DNA from: Pontitalea aquivivens
Lineage (GTDB): Bacteria > Pseudomonadota > Alphaproteobacteria > Rhodobacterales > Rhodobacteraceae
Length of the DNA: 64,000 nt
NCBI RefSeq assembly: GCF_046507575.1
Contig: NZ_JBKFEY010000010.1
Coordinates: 34,661 to 98,660, forward strand
Reading direction: 5' to 3'
Shown here: piece after piece, positions 40,979-49,582 of the stretch
Layout of the letters: every line of letters begins with the position of its first letter
Position numbering within the stretch: position 1 is the stretch's first letter
Notes under the pieces: generated by a model
Told to the model about the DNA's origin: nothing
The model's input: only the letters and a program-made list of their open reading frames with translations
Database searches by the model: none
Position numbers and translations under genes: made by a program

Positions 40979-41662
40979 ATGTCTGGACATTGGAACGATT
41001 TCAACGACGCGCAGTCCAACATCAACCTGATTCCCAAGGGCACGATCGCCAAGGTGCGCCTGACCATCCGCCCGGGCGGGTTTGACGATCCGGCCCAGGG
41101 CTGGACCGGCGGTTATGCCAAGCGCGGCGGCTCGGGCGCAGTCTATCTCGATGCTGAATTCACGGTGCTCGAAGGGCCCTACGCCAAGCGCAAGATCTGG
41201 TCGATGATCGGGCTTTACAGCCCCAATGGCCCGAACTGGGCCAATATGGGTCGCAGCCTGATCCGGGGCATCCTGAACTCCGCACGCGGGATTTCTGACA
41301 AGGACAACTCGCCCGAGGCCCAGGCGCGGCGCCGGATTGCCGGCTTTCATGAGCTTGATGGTCTGGAATTCGTCGCCCGCATTGATGTCGGCACCGACAC
41401 CAATGGGGATGAGAAGAACGAGATCAAAAGCGCATTGGCTCCAAACCATCGCGATTATGCGTCTGTGATGGGGCTCGGTGCGTCCACCATGCCGAGCGCA
41501 CCCGCCGCGGCTTACCATGCCCCTCCCAGCATGCCGCCACAGGCAGCACCGATGGGGCATGGCTATGGCACTGCTCCGCAAGCCCCGCAACAGCCCGCCC
41601 AAGCGCCGGCGCAGCCGCCAGCGAGCCCCGGGTTTGCCGGGCGGCCCAGCTGGGCTGAGTGA
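40979..41662 (+). CDS. Phage single-stranded DNA-binding-like protein
   Basis: A 227-residue protein. The N-terminal 140 residues (KGTIAKVRLTIRPGGFDD, YLDAEFTVLEGPYAKRKIW, FVARIDVGTDTNG) look like an OB-fold domain of DUF669/SSB-like phage proteins. The C-terminal 70 residues are low-complexity Pro/Ala/Gln ending in acidic SWAE, like the protein-binding tail of SSB. Together with the RecA-like ATPase it would coat and anneal replication intermediates. Confidence 0.7.
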   Translation: MSGHWNDFNDAQSNINLIPKGTIAKVRLTIRPGGFDDPAQGWTGGYAKRGGSGAVYLDAEFTVLEGPYAKRKIWSMIGLYSPNGPNWANMGRSLIRGILNSARGISDKDNSPEAQARRRIAGFHELDGLEFVARIDVGTDTNGDEKNEIKSALAPNHRDYASVMGLGASTMPSAPAAAYHAPPSMPPQAAPMGHGYGTAPQAPQQPAQAPAQPPASPGFAGRPSWAE

Positions 41663-41674
41663 GGGGATCGGCCC

Positions 41675-43372
41675 ATGCGACTGCGTCCCCGCCAGAAACT
41701 CTTCGTCGAGCGCAGCCTGGCTGCGCTCGCCACCCGCGGCAACACGCTCGGCATCGCCCCGACAGGGGCGGGCAAGACGATTATGCTGTCTGCCGTCACC
41801 GGTGAAAGCATCGCCGACACCGATGCCAAGGCCTGCGTCTTGGCCCATCGGGACGAGTTGACGGAGCAGAACCGCGCGAAGTTCGGGCGGGTCAATCCGG
41901 CGATCACCACCTCCGTGGTGGATGCCACGACCAAGTCCTGGGGCGGGCAGGTGACCTTCGCGATGGTCCCGACGCTGACGCGCGAACGCAACCTGACTGC
42001 GATGCCGAAGCTGGACCTGCTGGTCATCGACGAGGCCCATCACGCGGTCGCCGACAGCTACCATCGTATCATCGATCATGTGCGCGATGCCAATCCAGAG
42101 GCGCGCATCTTCGGGGTCACGGCGACGCCGAACCGGGGCGACAAAAAGGGGCTGCGGGCGGTCTTCGACAATGTCGCCGACCAGGTGCGGCTGGGTGAGC
42201 TGATCGCTTCCGGTCACCTGGTTCCACCGCGGACCTTCGTCATCGACGTGGGCGTGCAGGACAAACTCAAGGCCGTGCGCAAGACCGTGTCGGATTTTGA
42301 CATGGCGGAAGTGGCCGAGATCATGGACCGAGCGCCGATCACCGAGGAGGTGATCCGCCATTGGCGGGACAAGGCCACGGGTCGCCCGACGGTCGTGTTC
42401 TGCTCGACAGTGGCGCATGCGGTGCATGTGGCCGAGGCCTTCAATGCGGCCGGCATCCCGACGGGGCTGATCCACGGCGATCTGCCCGGCGATGAACGGC
42501 GCAACATTCTGGCGGCCTTCGCCCGCGGCGAGATCCGCGTCATCACAAACGTGGCCGTTCTCACGGAAGGCTGGGATCATCCGCCCACCTCCTGCGTCGT
42601 GCTGCTGCGCCCCAGTTCCTACAAATCGACCATGATCCAGATGGTGGGCCGGGGACTGCGCACGGTCGATCCGGTCGAATTCCCGGGCGTCGTCAAGACC
42701 GACTGTATCGTTCTGGATTTTGGCACCTCGAGCCTGACCCATGGCACGCTGGAGCAGGATGTCGATCTCGATGGCAAGACGGAAACCGGCGAGGCCCCGA
42801 CGAAGACCTGCCCGTCCTGCAAAGCTGATATCCCGCTGGCTTGCCGCGAGTGCCCGATTTGCGGCGAAGCGCTGGTCGAAGAAGACGATGATCCCGAAAG
42901 CCGCGATGGGGCGCAGGGCGGCGCGCTCTCCGGCTTCGTGATGACAGAAATCGATCTGCTGAAGCGCTCAAGCTTCTCCTGGGTTGATCTCTTCGCCTCC
43001 GAGGATGCGCTGATGGCCACGGGCTTCACGGCCTGGGGCGGCATCTTCTGGTATCAGGGCCAATGGTATGCGGTCGGCGGCCGCAAAGGGACCAAGACCC
43101 GACTTCTGGGCATCGGCGAGCGGTCCGTGTGCCTCGCGCAAGCCGATGACTGGCTCAACGAGCATGAAACCGACGAGAGCGCCTTCAAGACCCGCGGCTG
43201 GCTGAGCCAGCCCGTCACCGACAAGCAGCTGCAATATCTCTCTCCCGAAGCGCGCAGTGATTTCGGCCTGACCCGCTACAAGGCCTCGGCGCTGATGACC
43301 TTCACTTTCAACAAGCGCGAAATCCGCAGCTTGATCATGGCTGCGGCACCAACCGCGCGGGAGGCTGCATGA
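41675..43372 (+). CDS. DEAD/DEAH-box superfamily 2 helicase
   Basis: A 565-residue helicase. Walker A IAPTGAGKT (about 26-34), motif II LLVIDEAHHAV, motif III VTATPNR, and in RecA domain 2 RPTVVFCSTVAHAVHVAE, VITNVAVLTEGWDHP and motif VI QMVGRGLRTV. A four-cysteine zinc site (CPSCKADIPLACRECPICG) follows the helicase core at about 390. Such phage helicases unwind or remodel DNA during replication or recombination. Tightly packed in the replication operon. Confidence 0.92.
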   Translation: MRLRPRQKLFVERSLAALATRGNTLGIAPTGAGKTIMLSAVTGESIADTDAKACVLAHRDELTEQNRAKFGRVNPAITTSVVDATTKSWGGQVTFAMVPTLTRERNLTAMPKLDLLVIDEAHHAVADSYHRIIDHVRDANPEARIFGVTATPNRGDKKGLRAVFDNVADQVRLGELIASGHLVPPRTFVIDVGVQDKLKAVRKTVSDFDMAEVAEIMDRAPITEEVIRHWRDKATGRPTVVFCSTVAHAVHVAEAFNAAGIPTGLIHGDLPGDERRNILAAFARGEIRVITNVAVLTEGWDHPPTSCVVLLRPSSYKSTMIQMVGRGLRTVDPVEFPGVVKTDCIVLDFGTSSLTHGTLEQDVDLDGKTETGEAPTKTCPSCKADIPLACRECPICGEALVEEDDDPESRDGAQGGALSGFVMTEIDLLKRSSFSWVDLFASEDALMATGFTAWGGIFWYQGQWYAVGGRKGTKTRLLGIGERSVCLAQADDWLNEHETDESAFKTRGWLSQPVTDKQLQYLSPEARSDFGLTRYKASALMTFTFNKREIRSLIMAAAPTAREAA

Positions 43373-43797
43373 GCCATGTCGCGCAAATGCAATCCCCGTC
43401 CGCAGAGGTTGCGGATCGCCCGGGCTTTGATCGCCTCTGGCATCCGCGAGGTCAGCTCTGCGCCGCCTGCACATCGCGCACGCGCGGCTTCGGCTGGTTC
43501 GATCCGAACAAGTCTCGCGGCAAACGCACATACCGCTGGTTCTGCTCGATGCCGTGCCAGTCGGTCTTCACCCGAAAAGCGAAAAGAGGACTGAGCATGG
43601 TTGATTTCACCGAAGAGGAAACCCAGGCGCTGCCCGCCGTGATGCGCGCGCTCGCGCCCGAGATGGAGCGGATCGGCTGGGATCGGTCGCTGGGCCAGCT
43701 GACCCGATGTGACATGCACAGGCTGATCGTCGTCACCGTCGAGGCCTTTCGCGCGGAGATGTTCGAGATCGCTAGCCATTCGGAGGTACCCTTCTGA
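43369..43797 (+). CDS. Conserved phage protein with cysteine-rich N-terminus
   Basis: A 142-residue protein. The first 65 residues have CAACTSRTRGFGWFDP and WFCSMPCQ, a possible zinc site; the second part (DFTEEETQALPAVMRALAPE) resembles a DUF6511-like phage domain, which I can only suggest. A new start at 43598 (MVDFTEE), with a preceding GAGGACTG, could produce the second part alone. It overlaps both neighbours. Confidence 0.65.
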   Translation: MSHVAQMQSPSAEVADRPGFDRLWHPRGQLCAACTSRTRGFGWFDPNKSRGKRTYRWFCSMPCQSVFTRKAKRGLSMVDFTEEETQALPAVMRALAPEMERIGWDRSLGQLTRCDMHRLIVVTVEAFRAEMFEIASHSEVPF

Positions 43798-44564
43798 TGC
43801 TGGATTACAACCACAAACCCAGCTTCGCCGACCGGGTCAATGAAACCATCGACGCCGCTATCATAGCCGAAAATGCCGCCCGTGCGCCTCGTGATTATCT
43901 CGGCGGCTCACGCCTCGGGCACGCTTGCGAACGCGCCCTGCAGTTCGAGTTCACGGCGACGCCGAAGGACGAGGGGCAGGATTTCTCGGGCCAGTCGCTG
44001 CGCATCTTCGCCATCGGCCATGCGCTTGAGGATCTGGCCGTCGCCTGGCTGCGCGCTGCAGGTTTTGACCTCTACACGCGCAAAGGCAACCGCCCCGACG
44101 GCGGGCAGTTCGGCTTCTCGGTGGCAGGTGGGCGTATCCGCGGTCATGTCGACGGCATCATTGCCGCCGGCCCCGAGGGCTTTGGCCTTGCCGTTCCCGC
44201 GCTCTGGGAATGCAAGACGATGAACGCAAAGAACTGGCGTGCTTGCGTCAAGGACGGCGTGGCTAAATCGAAGCCCGTCTATGCCGCCCAGATCGCCGTC
44301 TATCAGGCCTACATGGAAGCGCAGGTGCCGGGGATTTCCGCCAACCCGGCGCTTTTTACAGCAATTAACAAGGACACGGCTGAGCTTCACCACGAGCTCG
44401 TGCCCTTCGATGCCGAGCTGGCGCAGCGCATGTCGGATCGCGGTGTGCGCATCCTGCGCGCCACGGATGTGGGCGAGTTGCTGCCCCGCGTCGCCGCCAA
44501 TCGTGACTTCTTCGGATGCCGGTTCTGCTCCTGGGCCGAGCGCTGTTGGGGGCTGCCGACATGA
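43797..44564 (+). CDS. PD-(D/E)XK nuclease with iron-sulfur cysteines (Cas4/RecB-like)
   Basis: A 255-residue nuclease. Cys in LGHACERALQF near residue 43 and the C-terminal CRFCSWAERCW provide the four cysteines typical of Cas4/AddB-type Fe-S nucleases. The catalytic set is GHALED, GHVDGII (Asp) and ALWECKTM (E-x-K). It would resect DNA ends in recombination with the neighbouring RecA-like ATPase. It overlaps the previous gene by one base (TGATG). Confidence 0.85.
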   Translation: MLDYNHKPSFADRVNETIDAAIIAENAARAPRDYLGGSRLGHACERALQFEFTATPKDEGQDFSGQSLRIFAIGHALEDLAVAWLRAAGFDLYTRKGNRPDGGQFGFSVAGGRIRGHVDGIIAAGPEGFGLAVPALWECKTMNAKNWRACVKDGVAKSKPVYAAQIAVYQAYMEAQVPGISANPALFTAINKDTAELHHELVPFDAELAQRMSDRGVRILRATDVGELLPRVAANRDFFGCRFCSWAERCWGLPT

Positions 44565-44617
44565 CGGACGCCCCGAAAGAACCGCCCGAAAACGACGACA
44601 CAGGGAAGGAGGCCGCA

Positions 44618-46960
44618 ATGGCTCACGATCATGATGACCGCCCAGAGACGCCAGAAGAACCGAAGGAGAACCTGATCCATTTCAACCCGTGGCGGGACTT
44701 CAACGATGCCGCGCCCATGGTGGATGTGTTCGGTGACGAGCCGGATCCAGAACAGATCGCCCAGTTCATGGAGGTCGTGTTCGGCTATTGCGACGGGCTG
44801 ATTCCGGTGCGCAGCTTCATCGACAAGGGTCAAGGCATCGATGGCCGACCGCATAACATCTGGCTCGAGGCGAGCGAAAACACCACCGACAAGATGACGA
44901 CCTTCGCCAATTGGGCGGCCCGTGAGGGGGCGGCGGTCTATGTGATCCCTGGCACTGTGGCGGCATCTGGACAGGCCAAGGCGGCTGACATCCTGCAAAT
45001 GCAGACCGTGGTCGTCGATATCGACACCGGCGACATCGCCGCCAAACGCTCCCATCTCGAGCGCCATCTCGGCCCGCCGACCATGGTCGTGGAAAGCGGG
45101 GGTGTCACGGCGGAGGGCCAGCGTAAGGCCCATGTCTGGTGGAAACTCACGGAGCCAGCCGAAGGCAGTGACATTGCACGCGTGACCCGCCTGCGGGGCG
45201 ACATTGCGGCCAAGGTTGGCGGTGACATGCACTTCCGTTCCGCCCATCAGCCGATCCGGGTGGCAGGCTCGGTCTATTACAAGAATAGCCTGAAGACACA
45301 GGTCCAGATCGTGGAGTTGCACGCCGATCGCGAACGCGATCTCGGGGAATTCATCGAGGCCGTGGCCGACATGCCGCCCGCGCCGGGCGTCAATCTCGCG
45401 CCGGATTTCACCGCGCCCGACAAGCCACGCGTGGACGAGGTGCTGGTCACCCCGGTGCGCGAAGGCGGTCAGGATGACTGGTCGCGCTTCGAGGGCGCCT
45501 CGGCCGCGATCGGGTATTTCATCCGCATGGTCCATGAGGGACGGCTATCGAAGGACGAGGGCTGGGAGGCGATCTGCGGTTACAACGCGGCGATGCTCCG
45601 GCCACAGTGGCCGGTGGAGCGGCTCAAGCGCGAGTCCGAACGGCTCTGGGCCATGCATGTCGAAAAGCATGGGCCGCCGGTCATCCGGCTCGACAGCGCA
45701 GCACCCGCCCCGGACGAAATGCCCGCCTTCACCCTTGGCGCGCTGTTGGATGACACGAGCCCCATGCCGGCGGATATCATCGCGCCGCGTGTGCTGACGC
45801 CGGGTGGGCTGTTGGTGTTGGGCGGGGCCCCCAAGGTGGGCAAGAGCGACCTGCTGATCTCCTGGCTCGTGCACATGGCCGCGGGACAGTCCTTCCTCGG
45901 CTTCACGCCACCGCGGCCCCTGCGGATCTTCTACCTTCAGGCCGAGATCCAGTATCACTACCTGCGCGAGCGCATGCAGCAGATCACCTTGCCGTCAGGC
46001 CTTTTGGCCGGTGCCCGCGACAATCTGGTGGCCACGCCCAAGCTGAAGATGCTGCTGGACACTGAGGGCAGTGTTCATGTGGCTCAGGCTATCCGGCGTG
46101 CCTTTCCGGTCGAGCCCGTGGACATCATCTGCATCGACCCGATCCGCAATCTCTTCGACGGCGGCCCCGAGGGCGGCGGCGAAAACGACAACGCTGCCAT
46201 GATGTTCTTTCTAAAGGACCGGGTCGAGGTTCTGCGCGATCACATCAACCCCGATTGCGGCGTGATCCTCGTCCACCACACCAAGAAGCTCAGCAAGCAG
46301 CAGGTCAAGGATGATCCGTTTCTGGCCCTCTCTGGGGCCAGCGCGCTGCGCGGCTTCTATACCTCGGGTCTGATCCTGCACCGGCCCGACGAGGAAAGCC
46401 CGCAGCGCAAGCTGGAAATCGAGCTGCGCAACGGGCCGGCGCTCGCGGCGAAGATCATCGATAAGGTCAAAGGTGAATGGGTCGAGATCAACCCGATGAA
46501 CGAACGGCTTGTGCGGGCTGAACTCGGGGCACGGCACGATGCCGAGCGCGAACGCAAGGGCGAGGTCATCACCGATATTTTGGAGCGAGAAGCGCGTGCA
46601 GGACGCATGTATACGATGACCTTGTTCGCCCAGTCCTTCGAGAACCAGGGCGGCCTCAGCGGCCAGACGAGCATCCGCGATCGGTTGAATGTCCTAACCA
46701 CCAAAGGGGTGATCAAGTTCGTCAAAGGCGAGGCCGCGTCCGGGCTCGGGCTGCCTGTGGATCGCAGCAAGTTCGGCTATCTTTGCACCGAATTCATGGA
46801 GCTGGGGACCAGCGAGGAATTGGTCGATCCAAGCACCGGCGAGGTCTTGCCGACCGTCACGCCTGTGCGTCCCAGTCACTACAAATGTGCCCAGACCGGG
46901 GCCGTTCTCCCGGTCGAAAACCCCGACATCTGGGTCTACCCCGAGGGGGCAAATCCATGA
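44618..46960 (+). CDS. Primase-helicase (AEP-like primase plus RepA-like helicase)
   Basis: About 780 residues from ATG 44618, chosen because AAGGAGG precedes it; an upstream ATG at 44561 overlaps the previous stop and would add 19 residues. The N-terminal half has VVVDIDTGD, VVESGG and AHVWWKL, the metal and catalytic motifs of archaeo-eukaryotic-type primases. The C-terminal half has Walker A GGAPKVGKSD, IICIDPIRNLF and VILVHHTKK, a RepA-like hexameric helicase. A winged-helix region follows. It probably starts phage replication at the nearby origin candidate. Confidence 0.85.
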   Translation: MAHDHDDRPETPEEPKENLIHFNPWRDFNDAAPMVDVFGDEPDPEQIAQFMEVVFGYCDGLIPVRSFIDKGQGIDGRPHNIWLEASENTTDKMTTFANWAAREGAAVYVIPGTVAASGQAKAADILQMQTVVVDIDTGDIAAKRSHLERHLGPPTMVVESGGVTAEGQRKAHVWWKLTEPAEGSDIARVTRLRGDIAAKVGGDMHFRSAHQPIRVAGSVYYKNSLKTQVQIVELHADRERDLGEFIEAVADMPPAPGVNLAPDFTAPDKPRVDEVLVTPVREGGQDDWSRFEGASAAIGYFIRMVHEGRLSKDEGWEAICGYNAAMLRPQWPVERLKRESERLWAMHVEKHGPPVIRLDSAAPAPDEMPAFTLGALLDDTSPMPADIIAPRVLTPGGLLVLGGAPKVGKSDLLISWLVHMAAGQSFLGFTPPRPLRIFYLQAEIQYHYLRERMQQITLPSGLLAGARDNLVATPKLKMLLDTEGSVHVAQAIRRAFPVEPVDIICIDPIRNLFDGGPEGGGENDNAAMMFFLKDRVEVLRDHINPDCGVILVHHTKKLSKQQVKDDPFLALSGASALRGFYTSGLILHRPDEESPQRKLEIELRNGPALAAKIIDKVKGEWVEINPMNERLVRAELGARHDAERERKGEVITDILEREARAGRMYTMTLFAQSFENQGGLSGQTSIRDRLNVLTTKGVIKFVKGEAASGLGLPVDRSKFGYLCTEFMELGTSEELVDPSTGEVLPTVTPVRPSHYKCAQTGAVLPVENPDIWVYPEGANP

Positions 46961-47370
46961 GGTTTCACCCCCAAAACGAACCCGAAATCCTGGCCTCACA
47001 ATCCGGAATTCCGGCTAAAAATCCGAAATCTGAAATCCTGCCGAAATCTGAAATCTGGCTTTTATTCTGTAATTTCAGTGCGTTGCGAGACTCTCTCAGG
47101 ATTTCGGATGCCTCATTCCGAAACCCTGGCGCAATCCTGAATAACGACGCGATTTCAATATCTTATTCAGGATTCCAAGATTTCGGAAAAGCCCCCCTAA
47201 AGGGGTGGGTGGCCTCCCCCGCAAGGCGGGAGGTCCACCACCCACCCCTGGGCAATCTTCTCGGGTCGAAGTTCCGGCCCGCGAGCAATCCGACGACGGC
47301 GGCCGGTACCGCCAAGCATCAACCGCCGTCGTCTTCCACCCGAGCAGCCCACCAGAAAAGGAGACGACCC
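46961..47370. other. Iteron-like repeats and large hairpin: candidate replication origin
   Basis: Between the primase-helicase and resolvase genes. CCGAAATCCTG-type motifs occur at 46982 and 47030 (degenerate), two 18-bp direct repeats CCGAAATCTGAAATC(C/T)(T/G)G at 47023 and 47041, and inverted copies at 47097-47107 and about 47175-47188. The flanking DNA is AT-richer. A stem-loop follows: AGGGGTGGGTGG (47201-47212) pairs with CCACCCACCCCT (47238-47249), with a second inner stem CCTCCC/GGGAGG. The frame is open through it, but the sequence is repetitive and unlike coding DNA. Confidence 0.6.
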
Positions 47371-47904
47371 ATGGCTGACACGACTCTCGCCGACATCGAT
47401 GCCGGCGCAACCCCGAAAATGCCGCCGCCCGAGCGCGGCCGGACAATCCTCGCGCTCGACCTCGGCACCACGACGGGCTGGGCCCTGCGCGGCTTCGGCG
47501 GCCTGATCACAACCGGTACGGCCAGCTTCAAACCCGGACGCTATGACGGCGGTGGCATGCGCTACCTGCGCTTCACCAACTGGCTGACCGAGATCGATCG
47601 CCTGTCCGGTCCGATTGAGGCGATCTACTTCGAAGAGGTCCGTCGGCACGCAGGCACGGACGCGAGCCACGTCTATGGCGGTCTGATGGCCACGCTAACC
47701 GCTTGGGGCGAGTTGCGTGGCGTGCCCTACCAGGGCGTCCCAGTCGGAACCATCAAGCGCCACGCCACTGGCCACGGCAGTGCGAACAAGCAGGCCATGA
47801 TCAATGCCGCCCGCAAGCGTGGTTTTAGCCCGGCTGACGACAACGAGGCGGATGCCATCGCCATCCTGCTCTGGGCAATCGAGACGGGAGGAGGGCTGGC
47901 ATGA
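47371..47904 (+). CDS. RuvC-like Holliday junction resolvase of phage type
   Basis: A 177-residue RNase H-fold nuclease. LALDLGTTTGWAL carries the first catalytic Asp, IYFEEVRRH the Glu, and DDNEADAIAILLW the C-terminal Asp pair. Phage members resolve replication or packaging intermediates. AAAAGGAG before ATG 47371 sets the start; the open frame continues upstream through the repeat region and is discounted. Confidence 0.85.
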   Translation: MADTTLADIDAGATPKMPPPERGRTILALDLGTTTGWALRGFGGLITTGTASFKPGRYDGGGMRYLRFTNWLTEIDRLSGPIEAIYFEEVRRHAGTDASHVYGGLMATLTAWGELRGVPYQGVPVGTIKRHATGHGSANKQAMINAARKRGFSPADDNEADAIAILLWAIETGGGLA

Positions 47905-48113
47905 TGGGCATGCGGTTCACCCCCAAGGGGTATGGCGGCAATCGCCGTGACGCTGAACAGGTCAAGCGCGATGGTTGGCATGAGCAGCACATGCTGGCTG
48001 TCTCGCTCGACGATCACCGACTGAGCTGGCCGGAACGTGAACTGGTCCGCCAGCTAGGCGAAAAACTTTACGGCAAGCTTCCAGCCGTCAGGGAGGTGCG
48101 CCATGGCCGATGA
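47901..48113 (+). CDS. Small hypothetical phage protein
   Basis: A 70-residue basic protein (MRFTPKGYGGNRRDAEQVKR) with no family I recognise. Start overlaps the resolvase stop (ATGATG context) and its end overlaps the next gene by 11 bp. Confidence 0.55.
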   Translation: MMGMRFTPKGYGGNRRDAEQVKRDGWHEQHMLAVSLDDHRLSWPERELVRQLGEKLYGKLPAVREVRHGR

Positions 48114-48528
48114 CTGGACACGGGCAATGGTGGCCGATCGGCTTGAGCTCGCGGCGGACGTGATGCGGTACATGCCACCGGTCCGTCCGCAGGGTTACAT
48201 CAGCGCCTGGCCGGAATACATTTCGACCTTCGCCGATCAGGTGGGCCAGGAGCCCCAGATGAAAAAGCCGCTGCCATCACCGCGGATGATCACGCAGGCC
48301 GATGAGGCGATGCTGTGGCTGCGTTGGGTGGACAAGGACATCGGCCAGATCCTCTGGGCGCGGGCCAATCGCAAGCCATGGAAGCGGATCACCTGGCAAC
48401 ATGGCATCAGCAGGGCCACGGCAAACCGGCGGTTCGAGTATGGGCTGGCTGTGATCGTCTGGAAACTCAACGGCAGAACCGTGCCGCGCAAGCGGTCGAT
48501 GGAGTACGTCATTGAACAGACGGTTTGA
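48103..48528 (+). CDS. DUF6362-like phage helix-turn-helix protein
   Basis: A 141-residue protein. MITQADEAMLWLRWVDKDIG and WKRITWQHGISRATANRRFEYGLAVIVWKLNG resemble DUF6362 proteins of Rhodobacterales phages; the latter is a helix-turn-helix. Position at the end of the replication block fits late-gene control or terminase-like recognition, but this is inference. Confidence 0.7.
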   Translation: MADDWTRAMVADRLELAADVMRYMPPVRPQGYISAWPEYISTFADQVGQEPQMKKPLPSPRMITQADEAMLWLRWVDKDIGQILWARANRKPWKRITWQHGISRATANRRFEYGLAVIVWKLNGRTVPRKRSMEYVIEQTV

Positions 48529-48565
48529 TGGTGGGCGCCGTGCTGGGCTGGCGCGGCGCCTGACC

Positions 48566-48594
48566 TTGCATCCATCGCCCAAAATGCGTATATA
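48566..48594 (+). promoter_or_regulatory. Promoter of the AbrB/Doc toxin-antitoxin operon
   Basis: TTGCAT (48566-48571), 17 bp, then TATATA (48589-48594). The overlapping GTATATACC is a possible operator half for the autoregulating antitoxin. The antitoxin ATG follows at 48621 behind GAGGAGG. Confidence 0.75.
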
Positions 48595-48620
48595 CCGATG
48601 TATTCACGAGGAGGTCTGCC

Positions 48621-48845
48621 ATGTTCGAAACCCGCATCCGCAAAGTCGGCAACTCAGCCGTGGTTACGCTGTCAGCGGAAATGCTGGCGGCAATCGATGC
48701 CCGCGAAGGAGACACAGTTTACCTAGTGCGTGGCGACGATGGCAGCCTGAAGATCACGCCACAGAATCCTGAGTTGGCGGCAGCTCTCGCTGCCGCGCAA
48801 ATCGTCATGGACGAAAACCGTGACATGCTGCAGGCGCTTGCGTGA
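48621..48845 (+). CDS. AbrB/MazE-type antitoxin
   Basis: A 74-residue protein with the swapped-hairpin DNA-binding start FETRIRKVGNSAVVTLSAEML and a helical tail that would cover the toxin. It is the partner of the overlapping downstream Doc toxin. The fold class is MazE/AbrB rather than the Phd fold of the classic phd-doc pair. GAGGAGG precedes ATG 48621. Confidence 0.87.
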   Translation: MFETRIRKVGNSAVVTLSAEMLAAIDAREGDTVYLVRGDDGSLKITPQNPELAAALAAAQIVMDENRDMLQALA

Positions 48846-49237
48846 GTGAGCCGGTGTGGGTGCCGCTGCAGGCGGTTCTAATCATCCATGATCGTCAGAT
48901 AGCACGGCATGGCGGTGCGGCTGGCATCAGGGACATCGAACTTCTCGAGGCGGCGGTGGAGCGGCCGCGCAACAAAAACGCCTATGGTTCAGCGAACCTG
49001 GACGAACTTGCCGCCGCTTATGCCTTTGGCATCGCCAAGGCACATGCGTTCGTTGATGGCAACAAGCGTACGGCGTTTGTAACGGCTGCTACGTTTCTGC
49101 GCCTGAACGGCTTTGGCTTGCGCCCAGTTCCGCTCGATGGCGTCGGGGCGATGGAAGACCTCGCCTCGGGCATCATATCGGAAGAGGCGTTCGCAGAATG
49201 GCTTGCAGGGCTGAAGGTTGAGATTATTAGCCGCTGA
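48842..49237 (+). CDS. doc: Doc-family toxin (death on curing, Fic fold)
   Basis: A 131-residue Fic-fold kinase that in the P1 system phosphorylates EF-Tu and stops translation. The core motif HAFVDGNKRTAF is intact, as are the N-terminal HDRQIARHGGAAGIRDIELLE and a helical C-terminus. It starts at a GTG overlapping the antitoxin stop (GTGA), giving translational coupling. The pair would stabilise the prophage. Confidence 0.9.
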   Translation: MSEPVWVPLQAVLIIHDRQIARHGGAAGIRDIELLEAAVERPRNKNAYGSANLDELAAAYAFGIAKAHAFVDGNKRTAFVTAATFLRLNGFGLRPVPLDGVGAMEDLASGIISEEAFAEWLAGLKVEIISR

Positions 49238-49327
49238 GGGTCGCCCGTCTGAGCCGAGAGCGTCGTTTAGTTTGTGCAAGGGTGGATGGAGGTATATCTT
49301 GACGGTACAAAGAAGAGGTATGACAAG

Positions 49328-49582
49328 ATGACGGTTGCAGCAAAGCGCAAGACCTCACTCAGCCTTGACGCTGCGGCGTTAGAGAGCGCGCGAGAACTGA
49401 ATATCAACGTATCCGCGGTTGCAGACGCTGCGCTTGCGAAAGCGATCGCTGATGCTCGGCGCGAACAGTGGCTTAGCGAAAACGCCGATGCCTTCGCGGC
49501 ACAAGCCGAATGGCATTCTCGTCATGGTCATCCACTTGCAGACCTCATGGTGGCTCCGGGAGCGGCTACTTGGAAAGCTTGA
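49328..49582 (+). CDS. ccdA: CcdA-type antitoxin
   Basis: An 84-residue protein: ribbon-helix-helix start KRKTSLSLDAAALESARELN, followed by ADARREQWLSENADAFAAQAEW, the toxin-wrapping region of CcdA. GAGG lies about 9 bases before ATG 49328. The stop overlaps the TTG start of the toxin gene. CcdA neutralises CcdB and represses the operon. Confidence 0.85.
   Translation: MTVAAKRKTSLSLDAAALESARELNINVSAVADAALAKAIADARREQWLSENADAFAAQAEWHSRHGHPLADLMVAPGAATWKA

Noticed and set aside
40724..42742. 672-codon minus-strand frame across the SSB and helicase genes
   Set aside because: Shadow of the plus-strand genes; no motif, and the plus strand has complete helicase motifs.
43797..44564. Cas4-like nuclease taken as part of a CRISPR system
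   Set aside because: No repeats or other cas genes; phage recombination modules often carry such nucleases.
46783..47370. N-terminal extension of the RuvC-like gene through the iteron region, including an ATGA-coupled start at 46957
   Set aside because: The predicted peptide is repetitive (Ser/Lys/Glu-Ile) without homology, and ATG 47371 has a strong AAAAGGAG. The coupled ATG at 46957 keeps some doubt.
49510..49578. ATG-started longer version of the CcdB gene
   Set aside because: The added residues run through the antitoxin gene in another frame; the TTG start overlapping the antitoxin stop gives a normal CcdB N-terminus.
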